Part shown: positions 37,494-50,581 of the stretch, one piece after another
Position numbering within the stretch: the stretch's first letter is position 1
Layout: each line of letters opens with the position of its first letter
DNA from: Casuarius casuarius
Lineage: Eukaryota > Chordata > Aves > Casuariiformes > Casuariidae
Direction of reading: 5' to 3'
DNA length: 64,000 nucleotides
Assembly (NCBI GenBank): GCA_003342895.1
Contig: PTFA01000158.1
Span: forward strand, 2,433,189 to 2,497,188
Position numbers and translations under genes: made by a program
Notes under the pieces: model-generated
The model's database searches: none
Told to the model about the DNA's origin: nothing
Seen by the model: only the letters and a program-made list of their open reading frames with translations

Positions 37494-37714
37494 CCAGAGT
37501 TATTGAACATCAGCTGTTATCAGGAAAATAACTAAATGCAGTCACTTAACTATGTGGGAGCAATTAACCTGTCTAAGCACAGGCATCTAGTGCCACTCCA
37601 GAGACTCTAGGATATCTTACCTGACTTCTGTGTCCTGTAGGTCCGGTGTCTTGTTTGCCAGTCTTATACTGATGTTTTGGGCGTCTGAAAGTGTCTGAGA
37701 GAGTACTAGACATG

Positions 37715-37825
37715 TAGGTTCAGGTACCTGAATTGCTCCCTACTTCTGTCTTCGCTTCAATTCCTTACTTGTATAATGGGAATAATAGCTGAACCTCCAG
37801 GGCATGAGGTACTGAAATATCAGAT
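37715..37825 (+). mobile_element. possible MIR SINE fragment
   Basis: TTCAATTCCTTACTTGTATA near 37757, followed by ATGGGAATAATAG, matches the MIR segment 'CTCAGTTTCCTCATCTGTAAAATGGGGATAATAATAG'. Flanks are too diverged to extend the call. Confidence 0.4.
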
Positions 37826-39823
37826 TACTGAAGAAAGTAATGTACCTTAGATGATGTCATATGCAGCTCTTGGAGAACCATCTCTATACTTAAAAAAGTT
37901 ATCCTACTAATACTTTCCAAAAAGAAGGATTAATGTTAATGCTTCAATAATGCATCAAAAACATTTTAAATAAATAATAAACCATAAAACTAAACACCTG
38001 ATCACCCATCTGCTGATTTTTGTGACTCACTGTTTATTACCTTCTCAGAAAATTCCTTTGCGTGACTTACCAAGCTAAATGCTTAAAAATAAAAGGTTAA
38101 TTGAAGGGTGGAGTAGGATACGTTATTGACTAGTTGACATACTGCTTTGACGTTGTGAATAATATGGAAGTTGTTCAATAGAGTTGCAGCCACTTTTCCC
38201 AGGTCTGAACTTGACCTGCAGTCTTTCTTCCGGAAGCATTGTCACTTCTTTATGTCTAACAGGGCTTTGAGTAATTTCTTTTTTTTTCCTCCCTTCTTAA
38301 GAAAATGAATTATTAATGGCATGAAGAATACAGATTAAGGGAGGAAAAAGCCAGAGCATATCACAGCTCCCCAAACCTATAAGATTTTGAAAAAGAGGAG
38401 AACAAAAAAAGTTAAACATCCATACCTGAGGTTGCTCGTTTGCATGCTAACAAAAGGTAGGAAAGAAACTACAAAGAGGCTTTGAAATGAGAGGATTATT
38501 AGAACAAGAAGAATTTTGAATTAATCAGGACAAGCTTGTATAAGCAGATCCAAGATGCCAGAGGGTTTGGAAACTCTTTTTCTGTAAATCACTTCCTATC
38601 GCAGACACTCTTCGTGAAAGGAGGATGAGGAGGTGAACTTAGAGGGGAAGGTGGGGAGGAGGCCGTCCCATCTCTGACATGATCTGAATTAATGTAGATG
38701 TCAGGCAGGAGCTGAGTGTGTGAAAATGGTACTGCATATTACAATAAAGATTTTGCAGCTACCATGCTGAAGATGAGGAGCAGATCCTCAGCAGGTGTTA
38801 TTTGTCACAGGTCCAACAGAGCTAGTACAAATAGCACCAGCTGAAGATCTATTCCTCCATTTTGTGCTATTTCTCCTCCTCACCCAGCCCCATCTCCTTT
38901 ATTTTTATGATAAACAGGACTTGAACTCCTCTGAGCCTCACAATTCTGCATCTCGTGGATGACTCATTAAGATTTTATCATTCCGGTGACATGTTACTGA
39001 ACCCAGTTTCCTTAGGGGGCTGGTCTGCTGATTACAGGAGTAACCAGTGACTGCTAATCACCCACTTCATTATATTCATATTAATAATAAATACCAGGAG
39101 GTAGACAGTTATAATTACATTGCTAGTTTAGGAAGACATGAGACCATAAAAGTTGGCAACACTGAAATACAAATTCAGTCTGAAATATTGCATGAATAGA
39201 TATGACTTGGAAAGTGTAGAGAAGGGTAAGAGAGCATAAACGTTGTTATCTTATAGAGAGTTATTGTTTCAGCAATCATAATGCTGTTTAATTAAGCAGA
39301 AGAAAAATATTTCCTAGAGCAATAAGCAGCTTCGAAGAGATGAGGCAATAATGTATTGACATGTCTGGCTGGGAAGCATCTTCCATCAGGAAAACAGGCC
39401 TCGAGGATCCCTCTGCACCCAATAAAAGTTATAGCAGCCTCATCTGTTGGTTGTCTTTGGAGCAAGAAGTCATAGTTTTGTATGTCCATAAAGTCTATAA
39501 AGTATGGCGCATGACTGCTGTTAAACTCGAATATCTTTGGTCAGCAGGTATTTTGCAGATCATGGATTGTCAGCTGAAAGCTTCACAACACAGCACTTCC
39601 CCAAGCATAGCAGTGGTGCTGAGCAGAGAGTCGACTCTGACTCCGTGCTATGGTAATTGCTTTGAAGGTTTGATACAATATGATGCATCACAAAGTTGGA
39701 AAAATGATGAGCTGGATGTGTGCTGAACTGCAGACAAAGTTTTTCGTCAGATATCATTCTCTGAAATATGTATTTATATAGCAATGAAAAATTATGGCAA
39801 AATAATTAAAATGACACTTGTAC
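37826..39823. other. unique noncoding DNA
   Basis: No gene or repeat recognised. A 121-codon plus-strand frame (39361-39726) has no recognisable domain, no exon boundaries and no repeat match; I treat it as chance. Confidence 0.55.
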
Positions 39824-39893
39824 AGGAAAAAAGGGAAAAAGGGAAGGCAAGGCAAGGCCAAGAAAAGAGAGAGAAAAAAAAAAGGGAAAGAGA
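39824..39893. repeat. purine-rich low-complexity tract
   Basis: About 70 bp of A/G with rare C (GGGAAA, GGCAA and GA blocks). It explains the Phe/Ser/Leu/Pro-rich minus-strand frames at 39754-39991. Confidence 0.9.
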
Positions 39894-42800
39894 CCAGGTA
39901 AGAGACAGGAGAAAAGGCTGGAACCAGCATTAGCTCTGGACTGGATTCTGACTTGTTTATACTCACCTGCCGATAAGTCTGAGCTACTCATCTTTCACTT
40001 CCTGCATTGTCAATGGGAAAAAAATTGGTACTTCCAGAGGGAGATTCTTCTGATTTACCACGTATGCCTATCTTAAAATTAAATGAACTGCCATCCGGAG
40101 GTGCTTGCTTATAACTGAAGGATAGGGTGACTATCTAACTTTCAGACATCTAAGTTAGAGCAGATGTTGAGTGAGGGCTTGTGAGGGAACATATTGGACA
40201 GCAGAGTCAGGAAAAGCAGTAATATTTCTCCCAGAGCAAGATAATGCTTTCACAGCTGAGGATTTCTGAAAGCTGCAGGTTTTGAATCAAAATGGATTTT
40301 TCTGAAAGTTCAGAAAACTATGTTTTCATTCCTCATTATGTTTAAAGTGATATTTCGAATTTCTTTGGCTTTATTTTATTTTGAACAGATCAAGTTTTTG
40401 TTGCAGATTTATTTTCACGTAACTGAATATGTTTTTTGCACAGTGCAGCTACAGTAGCAGTCAAATCTAAGGGGAAGGTAGTATTGTGTCCTAAACAGGA
40501 CTGAGAAAATCTTGCCTGAGTTCACAAGATGGATGCTCAGCATTGTTCAGCCCTTAACTTCCAGGCAGCTTATCACTCAATTCATTACCTTGAGCTGCAC
40601 ATATTTATGTATCACATCAAAAGTCAAACAGCTCTAATGAGCAGAAGCTGGAAATGTTACTTCAAGTTTTTTCATCTACGGGATGGAATTTAGTGCTCCC
40701 ATCTGCTAGCTATTTCAAAAACTGGAGGTTCATAATGGTGCCAAGCCTTGTAAACAGTTAAATGTGGTCTGAGTAATCTGTGAGTTTGTTTCATAAGTAA
40801 AATAAGCAGAGTGAATCGTAACTGGGCTTAGGTTAACCATCAGCATCAATAATTTTGTGCCTCGGTGACTGTATGTTAACCTTGAAGCATAATCTGAAGT
40901 GTGTCCAGGATTTCAGAGCTGGACGTTTAGGTGCTAGGGTGGTTTGATATCAACAGGATTGAAGAAAGGGTCTGGCAACACCATCAGTGCCTGTGTACTT
41001 GGCTTAGGTTCTCATGAGGCATCTTAGCACCTCCATTCTCCTTGTCAAGCTATCCCTCCAAGTGCATGCCTCCAGGGGGAATATGACTATTTCTGACTAC
41101 TTCTAGCTAGTGTGATGCCTCAGTTTATATGGTGGTCACCATTACTCGCCATGGTCATGTCTCTTCCAATGAAGGAATGCTCTATTAAGCTATTTAAGCT
41201 TCAATAATTTCCTTTAAAATGAAAGCACCTGATGGGAGGGAGACAGGTAGGGAAGTGGATCCAACTTAAAAAAAGAAAATAATTAGGAAAAATAATCTTG
41301 ATGATTTGCAGAAGAAGGTCACATTGTTCTTGGGCTGCTTAAAAGTCTGTGCATTAGAACTGAAAACCTTTGAAGGGGTTGAGGAAACCAAGACTGGGAG
41401 ATATGGAAAAATATAAGCATGCAGTTTTTAGGTAGACAAAAGCACACAGGGATGGTTTTGAGCTCTCTCATTCAGTCATGCATACCTGAAGAGAAGAAGT
41501 GTTAGCTCATTGCTCACCAGAAGGGTGTAGGATAGCACAGGAAAACTGAGACACAGGGCTCCTTCCTTATTGAAATGGAACAAGCAAAGGATCTGGCACC
41601 AGAAAATATACTAGGTAGAACGAGAAAAGGAACAGAGCTATAACCAGGCAATTATAAATTTAAAATACATTTATAATATTAGATTTAAACTTTGCTAATA
41701 TGCATTTTGATTGGCTATCCATTCTTGTCTCACTTCCATTGCTCCCTCAGGCTCCACTTCCCTCATTAGGCAAATAGTTGGCCTATACAACATGACATTA
41801 CATTGAATTTACTATCTCAGTTACAATTAGATAAAACACTCAGTTTTGATCCTCTATTCTTCTGAGTTACTGTAAAGAAGAGATAAAACCCTTATAGCAT
41901 TGGCTCCTGGGGCTTCCCACACACTACATTCGCAATAGCAAATTGCCTTGCCACAGTGCAGTATGCGTAAGTGAGTAGATTCTTCCCTAAAGATACAGTT
42001 GGTACCTCAAATCCTGAGCTCTTTTATTGCAAACAGTGCCAGATATTACAAAACCTTGACTCACAATTTTTTCCTTATTTTCATAGTTTTTTTTTGTTTG
42101 AACAGGAAGAAATGTGAGAATTTTCTGCTTATAAACAGTCAAAGCAGAAAGGCGAGGTCAGCCTGGACAAGGAGAAAGTGCAGGGAATTTTATAATGTTC
42201 AGTGGAAATGTCCACAAGAGAGAGACCAGGGGAGAGATTTTCAAGAGCAGAAACATGAAGTAAAAATGGTTAGAACACTTCAGCAACTGGTATTTTAGTG
42301 GTTAAATCTTACCTGTACACTCATCAGTCTTCTCACTGGTAGCTTATATCCTTTCTGTGCATACCTATTCTGCCTACCAGTTTCTTCTGTTCATCCATTG
42401 GAAGTTCTCTGAAAGACAGATTATCTTTCTATTATCTGTCTTCACTGCACTGTCACAGAAGAGCACAAAATAGGATCTTTAAGCATAACAATATAGTTAA
42501 AATAGTATAAGATAGACCTTAAGGTATCTGAACTAGAATATATTGTTTATTATTTGGTTTTGCTCTGCTTGAAGAGATTTACTACAGGATTGTTATCAAA
42601 TTGTTTTGTAAGATGTCATTCCATATTAAAGGTCTTAAATAAGCATGCACTTGCAGGGAAGGCCCAAATCAAGCAATACTGTGTTACTTTCCATGGAACT
42701 GTATACTCAAGATGATACACCTACTTGCATCCCATACATTTAAACAATTTCCATAATCCCTAGAAAGTCCAGGCTGCCTGTTCATTAGCAGACTGATCTT

Positions 42801-43006
42801 TGGCACTGAATTACCAAAGCAGAACACAGGAGATTTCAATTCAGTGGGAGTCACTCAGGTGAAACCCTCCCCCCACCAGCTTTAGCAGATACGGCACAAC
42901 AGAAATGAGGACGAGGGAGAAATGACAAAGGATTTCATGATCAGATTTCAAATTGTCATTATGCAATTATTTCATGCCTCAAATGCCTCTCCTCTCTTGC
43001 TTCCAG
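39894..43006. other. unique noncoding DNA
   Basis: No recognised gene or repeat. It ends in a pyrimidine-rich stretch with CAG at 43004-43006, the acceptor of the candidate exon below. Confidence 0.55.
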
Positions 43007-43057
43007 GAGCTATAATCACTGCCATTAGAGCAGTGCAGAACCAGAGAAGCTTTGTTG
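43007..43057 (+). other. candidate 51-nt internal exon
   Basis: The segment is preceded by a pyrimidine-rich tract ending TTCCAG and followed directly by GTGAGT, a full-consensus donor. Its length is a multiple of three. Only one frame is open, the one entering with two bases to complete a codon and leaving with one, and it encodes AIITAIRAVQNQRSFV. I do not recognise the peptide. Pseudo-exons of this quality occur by chance in vertebrate introns, so this is a hypothesis. Confidence 0.2.
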
Positions 43058-45186
43058 GTGAGTGGCAGTATCCTATAACACAACCTTCTCCTGTTGTCAA
43101 ATCCAAGTCTTCTCTTTCAGTGTCATGTATGCATCCATCCCTATTAAACAGAGATTTCTACACTGCTTAACAAGCAGTCATTTTTTCCTGCAGTTTTGGC
43201 ACTGCAGTAGAGAAAGAAAGCAAAGTGCACAGAAATCTTTTACTCCACATGTAGAATGAAACTTTCTTTGTGGCAGGTGCAGGATAGACTGAGTATTTCA
43301 GAGCATTAACATTACAGGGCAGTAAGTTATCGGCTCCAAATCAAGCACAACTCCCAGGAAGGCTAATAATTACCTCTCACTGAATTCCGGAGCTGTGGGA
43401 TACCTTTGGATATCCTTTGAAGTGCAGGACTACAGGGAGCTCACTTATTTGTGAATTTCATATAGATAACATGGATTTTGAACTTTTTAGATTTTCAGAC
43501 TGCTTAATTTTCCCATGACGGTTCAAATCTAAGCATTGCAATTTGAGCCTACTGACTCTTGGTTGGCTTAGTTATCTTAGAAAAAGTCTATGGACAGACC
43601 AGAAGTGGGAAACCACTGCAAGAAAGTAGGAGGGAAAAACCTATCATGTATGTTCCGGTGATATCAGTTCAACACAGTTCCTTCAGTCAGTATGTCATTA
43701 TTTTCTTGAAAGTACTACTATCTTCTTCCCAGCTAGAATTCTGGATGTGAAATCTTCATGACAGCCCAGTGCATGTGAATAACGTAACCTCTGCCATTCA
43801 CTTTTGAAACAAAAGCTGTTTCATATAGCTGTGCTTCAGTACCACCTGCTTAAGATACTGCATTGGGTTTCACTGCAGTGTCACTGCAACATGTGATAAG
43901 TTTCTAAACTGGTGTCATTTAACAAAGTGAGGGGGTTTGTGGCCGCAGGTTAGGTTTTTAGAAGTGCCTGGGAGACTTATTACATCATACGGTGATGTAG
44001 GTGTGATGTGATACAAGCCAGATACACACATACAGGTGGGGCTTCACGAGGTCATTAAGCCAACCTAATGGACAGCTTCCTCTGAGACCAGTGTGTTTAC
44101 CTCTACTGCTTCCCTTGACTTGTCACTGCACTCAGAAAAAAGTTACCAGTTTTCTGCCAGGTTAGCTCTCTGAGCAGACACACTTCTAGACCATTAGACT
44201 AAGGTGTAGAAGTGGTCCGGCAGCCCTTTTCGCTGTTGAATAGCCTTTCATTTGTCTAAGCTGTGTCATTAACTTTCACTCACAGAAGATAATAATTCAG
44301 TTTATTTTGGGGCTTGCCCCTTATTATGGGGGTGACTGAGATAAAGACATCTTTTTTAACTTAACTTTATTCTATGACTTCTCTGCAATCATGACCTATA
44401 ACCCAGCTTCTGTGACCTCTGAACTCCTTTGTCCTGCTGCTGTCTGTACAAATCCTTCTCCCATTTTCTCTACCACAGAGGAAATGCACAAGTCTATCTG
44501 TATCTCATAAATGAGAGAGGAACTAGCCATCGGAGCAGGATCCTTCATTTCTAGATCTTCTTTATTTAAATGCTACAACAAGCAAATGTTTGACGAATAT
44601 TCACCTCCCATTTAACACCATCATAACTATTACAAGAGATTTTGCTCCTCTGTCAAAGTTGGTGCAAGCTCGTCACGTGACATAGGCAGCTACAGTCATG
44701 TGTTCCAAGTTTCCACTGTGATATTTAATTTTTATGACCTACAAACAGTACAGCAATTTATAACTGTCTTTTCTGTCCCCAAGTGAAGACTGAGGAATTA
44801 TATTAAAATCTATGTCGCTGATCAGTCATTGATGTAAAGAATTGTAGGTTCACAGAAGTAAGGGTAAAAGCAGCAAGATGCAGCTGAGAATCTGTCAATT
44901 TTCCAGTGACTTTTCCAGATGATACAATATTTCTAGGCTCAGTACAACAATGAATTTAGATGGAGCCAGAGGAGACTAAATCTCTAACGTGAATCTGCTA
45001 CATCAAAACTTTCACAGTTTGATTTACACTAGACTATATCTTTTTGCAAGTCCCATTTTATTCAGATGCTGTATAGCCGCATTGCAGATTGCCATTGGGC
45101 CAATATTAAAAAAATTGCATACAACAGAAAAATCCAGAAAAACCTTAATCCATCAATAGTTGATAATTTGCCTTTGCCTTCTTTCA
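43058..45186. other. unique noncoding DNA
   Basis: No gene or repeat that I can name. Confidence 0.6.
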
Positions 45187-45355
45187 GATATAGATCTCAA
45201 ACAGTTTTGCAAATATGAATGCCTTCCTCATTGTTTTGTACATTTGTATGGCCTCTCATAACCTTTAATAAATATATTGAACATTACAACATCCCAGTGA
45301 TATAGGGGGGTGCCATTAGTTCAATTTCAAGAAAAACTCAGCCACAGGAGAAATC
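45187..45355 (-). mobile_element. MIR/L2-like fragment
   Basis: TATAGATCTCAAACAGTTTT near 45189, then CTCTCATAACC, then ACATCCCAGTGATATAGG near 45289, then AAAAACTCAGCCACAGGAG near 45331, follow a sauropsid MIR/L2-type repeat (TAGATCTCAAAGCGCTTT, ACAACCCTGTGAGGTAGG, AAACTGAGGCACAGAGAG) in antisense order. The multi-block agreement is more convincing than any single block. Confidence 0.55.
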
Positions 45356-48300
45356 TATAGTCCCTGAAGAAATCTAGGATCATGAGAGGTCAGAGTACCC
45401 AAATCTGTCTGGTCAGAGAGTTAGTGTTCAGACTTTCTGAACAATTCTAGTAAAAAGAAAGGGTTTCGTTTGCCTTCTGTATAACAGTTCAATTCATTAG
45501 CTGAGATTAACTGACTCAGTTTACACTGTAGAGACTTGCAAAGGACTCTCACTTCATGTGTATGCTTCCTTTCCTTCATGTTTGTTGCATTGAATTACCC
45601 CCTGCCTTTTAAACTTTGCAGCTATCATGTATTCTGGATGATAATCAAACCATGTAAAAGATCAAAATGCTGCTATTGCCTATGTCCTTACTGGTCTGTG
45701 TAATGAAGATCAAACATCAAACTGTTCTAAGCTTTGTTTTGGGTTTACCTGTCAGTTATGGGAGAATGAGTAGACTAGGAAGTCAGGAGTAATACAAATT
45801 TGTGCAATAGTTTCAGAGAGGAAAGGAGAATGAGTACTCATGTGTCATTATTCCTTTCCACAAGTATAACTTCTGGGACATTTACTGACCTCTGAACACC
45901 CAAGGCAGAAGCTACCAAAGCCTGGCTACAGAAGCCTTCTTCAAGAGGAAAGCTAGCTCTTGCAGTACTGTCTGAAACAGTGAATTATTAAGGGATGAAA
46001 TTATAAAAAGCAGCCCAGAATGAGAGCTTATTTGACATTTTAAGTGTATTTTACATTAAATGATAGAATTCTCCCCCAAAGAAGATGACAGTGTAGTGAC
46101 GGTCAGTTGCTACTTAAATCTTTTGATCTCAGTGGGATAGGAATTCACCCATGTGCTTGGAGTGAAAAGGGCACTTCAGCATTATACCAGCTTCAGCCAC
46201 CTTAAATGTGTATCTGTTTTGACCTAGCTGTCCAGGCTCTCAGTGAGGGAAATAAGGCATCTCCAGAATATGATTTGTCTAATGACAGGTGCTTATGAAA
46301 GACTAGATGTATTACCTTCTCAAATAGCCAGTCTATTTCCATTCGCTATATGTAGGAAATCTTCACACCTAGTTTGAACTAAATGGATAAATTAATTCAG
46401 ATGGATCCTGCTCTATGCAAGTGCAAGCAGAATCAAGATCAGCTTCTTTTCTCATTCTCACTACTTAGTAGTATATGGTGTATAGCAGGACTAATCTTTA
46501 CTGCTATGTAGTAAAAGGATTTTGAGACTGATTCAATATTTCATCTTTGTTTTACTTATTAATCAATCTCAGCAGCTGTTTATTGCATTGTGTAGTGCAA
46601 AGCAAACAAAAATAGTCCCTAAATCAATCTTTTAATGATATGATATTTTATATAATATCCAACCTATAATCAGAAAATTTATTTTATAGAGAGAATTTTT
46701 TTCTTTCATTTTTATATGAGCATTCTGATTACCTCTAAATGGCAACAGACTTTTATTTTTACAAAATTGGAAATCTCTGTGTTTGCTTTCCAAACTTTGT
46801 TTACTGCTACTGAATTGCTGGATATGGGAGGAACAAGCCTGCCCTTGTCTGTATTTCTAAATTGCAAAATATAATGTTTAACTTAGAAGCATGAGCTTTT
46901 TGCTAGAATTAACTCTTGTTTCTAAGCCTTTCTTGTCTTATGTATCGCTACTTTCAGTGACTTTTGCTTCCCACTGGAAAGCAGAACACATACAATTTTT
47001 TATTTCAGATGACTCTTACAGCATTTCAAAGTGAAGGTCTTCTCTTTCCTTTCATTAGTTTCTAGCTGACCTTTTGCAACCTTTGTAGTACACTGAAAAT
47101 TCCACCCTGGAAATTTTACTGTCCTGACCTGGAACTTCATCACCATTTCCTGTGTTTTCATCTGAAGTTTCCCCAACACATTCTAGCACCTTCAACATTT
47201 TTATTTCTACCATTTCCTACCATTTCTCATAAATGTCATTCATCAGGAAACATTCTAGCTCCAGAATGACTGGCAATGCTAAGGCACAGGTGATCATCCA
47301 TAGTTTTTTTCCAGGTCATAGAGAATGAAATTAAGGGAAGGAAAAGACATAAAGATCAAGAGATAACTAATGAACTGATTAAATGAGGACAGTTAGGGAT
47401 ATTCAACTATATAGAGGTGTTCCTGGAAAGAACATACTTCTCTTTAGCCTCATACCTCAGAAGAATAATGTCTGGTTAAGACCACTGAGAACTGCGAAAA
47501 AAGGTTTAGAGTAGGATTAAGAAAAGAAGTTTGGGATAGTTATGTATTTTCCACACCTGATCCTAGTAAAAAAGAAGAACAAAAATAGGTAAATGAAGCT
47601 ATTTTAATAGATAAAGGAGCGCCACAGGTTAGAGAATGGATGCCTGAAATGAAGCAAGAATCAATATAAGTCAGGCTCCCGAAGTGGTTCAGAAAAGGAT
47701 TATGTCTAGTTTAGGCACTTATATACTGCAAAGAGCCTGTCAAACAAAATAGAAGAATTTGGATTTTGATGAGGGCAGAGATTTTCCTCATGTTATTAGG
47801 GAGGTAAACACTATAGAAATAGTGCCATTAGGAAGACTTTTATTATCCAGAAAAAAAAGATCAGGCACTACTAGTATTACTCTGTTATTCCTGGAGATGA
47901 GAGGTTGAAAGAGAGGGTTTTTTTCAAGTGATCATGAAGTGATTTGGTTTCAGTTAAATGTAAGGATGAGCAAGAAAAAGTTTACAATAAAGGACCTTGC
48001 TTTTGAAAGGATTAAAACCAAGGCAACTAGCTACAGCAGTGAACTGGAAGGAGAAGACTTGTTTCTCAGAAGCCAAAGATAGCTGAGATTTCTGTACAGT
48101 GAAGGGATTGTATTGTCAAAAACTTGTTCCTAACAAGATGAGGAAAGCTTGTAAGAAGAGATCATTAATTCCTAAATGGATGAATGGATGAAAGATGCTA
48201 GGAAATAAGAAAGGCATATATGGGAAATGAAAAAAAAAAGGTACTAGCTAAGAAGGCTGTGTACTAGATATTGAGTAAAGAAAGATGGAGGCAAAACCTG

Positions 48301-48375
48301 GGCTGTATTCATCTTTGCAAGACATATTAAAAGAAATAGCAAAGGACTATTCAGCTAAATTAAAAGTTAGTCTGT
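45356..48375. other. noncoding DNA; right third may be decayed CR1 body
   Basis: From about 47280 the plus strand becomes A- and purine-rich, as the sense strand of LINE ORFs is. AGCCTGTCAAACAAAATAG near 47734 followed by TTTTGATGAGG resembles the CR1 reverse-transcriptase stretch 'CCTGTCAAACTAAC..TTTTTTGATGAG'. The spacing to the confident part at 48376 is longer than expected, so an insertion or misidentification is possible. Confidence 0.35.
46120..46190. repeat. possible ancient sauropsid repeat remnant
   Basis: CTCAGTGGGATAGG, CACCCATGTGCTTGGAGTG and GGGCACTTCAGC recall a repeat common in turtles and birds (AATGGGA..CATGCTTAAAGTTAAGCA..AAGTGCTTTGC). Short and diverged. Confidence 0.2.
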
Positions 48376-49160
48376 TAATGAAGTTTTCTGGTGACCCAAT
48401 TTTGTGGGGTATTATTAATATATAGAACAGTCAGAATGTCACATCAAAAGATCCAGATGAGCTTCAAGACTAGAAAAGAAAGAAAATAAATAGTATAAAA
48501 AGGAAGCTAATCAAAATTACTATCAGCGGGGAGATTCTCAGTTGGAAACATCTGAGGAAGAAAAGAAAGTAGAGGTTTTAACTGATCATAGGATGGCAAT
48601 GAGTTACCAAGGTTTTTCCTGTAGAGAAAAGAGACTCTTCATACAATTCTGCATGGAACTGAGATCTCCCCTGGAATCCTGGGTACCATCCTAGTGTCTC
48701 ATGTTCAACAGAGATTAACTCAAACAGAAAAAGAAGTAGAGAAGGGCTTCTAAAATGATAAAGGAATGGGAGGAGAATGAAAGAGCTTTTTTTGATCAAA
48801 CTTATAAAATGAAACCTCAGAGGTGATAAGATTTTCCTTAAAAATGTATCTGCATCTCTCTGGGTGTCTTGTCTGAGGAATGAACAGCAGGAAGAGGAAA
48901 AGCTACACAATCTACATGATAAAGCTGACATGCAAATGTATAGGTATAACCTGGATACAAGTAAAAGTAGGCAGATAATTACAGATGTTAAGATCCTGCA
49001 ACAGCTTTTGAATAGTAGTAGTAATGGGCACAAAACAGAATAATTTTGAAGAATAACCTGCTAGATGTATTAGTCAAGTGACCTGAAGTGGCTTTCCTCG
49101 ATAGGAGAATGCTGAATTGATTTCATGATTTAAGACCTTATTTCCGTTCCTATGTTCTTA
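48376..49160 (+). mobile_element. CR1 LINE, 3' half of ORF2 plus 3' end
   Basis: The best-supported element of the window. It opens with codons for MKFSGDPILWGI, corresponding to the reverse-transcriptase palm motif MKFADDTKLGGI, with the catalytic FADD changed to FSGD. It continues with CTCAGTTGGAAACATCTGAG (near 48538) and TGATCATAGGATGGCAATGA (48583), both close to CR1 consensus, then AAGTAGAGAAGGGCTTCTAA (near 48733), ATGTATAGGTATAACCTGG and AGTAGTAGTAATGGG (near 49014). It ends with TTCCGTTCCTATGTTCTTA, a relic of the CR1 3' terminus. Stops and indels break all frames. The 151-codon minus-strand frame at 48578-49033 is antisense to it and is not a gene. Confidence 0.85.
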
Positions 49161-50529
49161 CTGTTACAACATTGTCTCCATTGTCCTACTCTTTGTGGGC
49201 TGTGACTTTTTCTGGTATGTGAATGTTTTAGGATACAAGCTCTCCCAAAGACTGCTTATGTGCTTTCAAATAGTTTAAACTATACCTTTCTGTACGTAGG
49301 GAACACAGAAACACTATTCACTTTTAAAGGGAAATATGAAATGTAAAACCATCTTGATTTTTATTTTCTGCTAGTATCAAGACCTTTTAAACTTACGTAA
49401 TGTAATCTCCACCGCTACTTAAGCATAAACTTGAATGCCAGAATCAAAGGTATCTTAACAAAAATAAAACGGAAATTGGGATGCAAGTTACAAATGCAAT
49501 GGCTCATCAGTAATCTTTTTGTTTTTTTGTGAGGCTAGGTACTTTCAACAAACACATGCAATTGCCTGAATACACCTGAGGGATTATTTTGAAGTACAGT
49601 ATACAGGGAGTCTTTCACAAATTGAAAAAAAAAATATTTCAATTGTTGGATAGTCACAGTGCTTTCAAAAATCTACAAAACTGATTTAGCTTCTTAAATA
49701 GTGCATTTATTTTGTACCTGTATAATCACCAGCACTTAAGTTATTAGTGCTATTTTTGGCTGCTGGGCTGATGCAAAATGTTAGTAAATCTAACCCAATG
49801 AGCTGTATTTTTATAACTGTTAGGAACTATCAATCAGACATGCCAGCATAAGTCATTTCAGACAGCTCCACTCTGCGATCACACACAGAGCCATTTTGAA
49901 TATTTTACTAATTCATTTATCAAGCACTAACTTCCCAGGAGTAAAAAAACTGAGCAATTCTCTAGGCATCTCTCTGGGTATCTTGTCATTTTGTTTTCTA
50001 TGCCAAATAAATTATTGCTGTCTTGTGATTATGAATTCATCAAAGCTCAGAGGAAACTTAATTATAATTTCTACTTAGGAGGCTAACATGTTACCTGTAT
50101 ATCTGATTTAGGAGAATTGCACACAATATCGATTCTGCAGAATAAAGCATTTTCACATAAAGAAGGTATCACTATACTCAATGGCATCCCTACATTTCCA
50201 TTCTCCCTCAACAATGTTTTTATTCAGGAAATCTATAGCACCTATGGGCTGCCACAGAAACATGTTACACTGCCTTTGCTTTGCTATGAATCTATTTTAT
50301 TCTCTGCCACAATTAATCCACTTCTGAATAATGGCAAAACAGTGACATTCTTGTATTAATAAATAAGCAGATTTCTCTGGTGCCAGTAAATTAGATTTCG
50401 AAGTGTGGCATTGACTGCTGAAGGCTCAGGGGACTGTACATTGTACTCTGTGCTGAATTTTCCTTTGCTTTGTGTTCCCAGTGAAGGCAACGGGAGACAA
50501 GCAGGTTCAGTAACAATACTCCTCCTTGG
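49161..50529. other. unique AT-rich noncoding DNA
   Basis: No gene or repeat seen. Several TAATTA-like and TTATT-rich stretches near 49690-50080 could be regulatory, but cross-species conservation cannot be judged here. Confidence 0.55.
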
Positions 50530-50581
50530 TATCTATTACTGTTTATTGGCATAACTATCCATTATTGTTTATCAGCATAAC
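50530..50581. repeat. 26-bp tandem duplication, two copies
   Basis: Copies at 50530-50555 and 50556-50581 share TATC, ATTA, TGTTTAT and GCATAAC blocks and differ at four positions, all transitions. Confidence 0.9.

Noticed and set aside
39361..39726. 121-codon plus frame
   Set aside because: No motif, no exon boundaries and no codon bias apparent. Treated as chance.
48578..49033. 151-codon minus-strand open frame, the longest in the window
   Set aside because: It is antisense to a CR1 LINE whose landmarks run through the whole interval, and its Leu/Ser/Phe-rich sequence reflects that strand.
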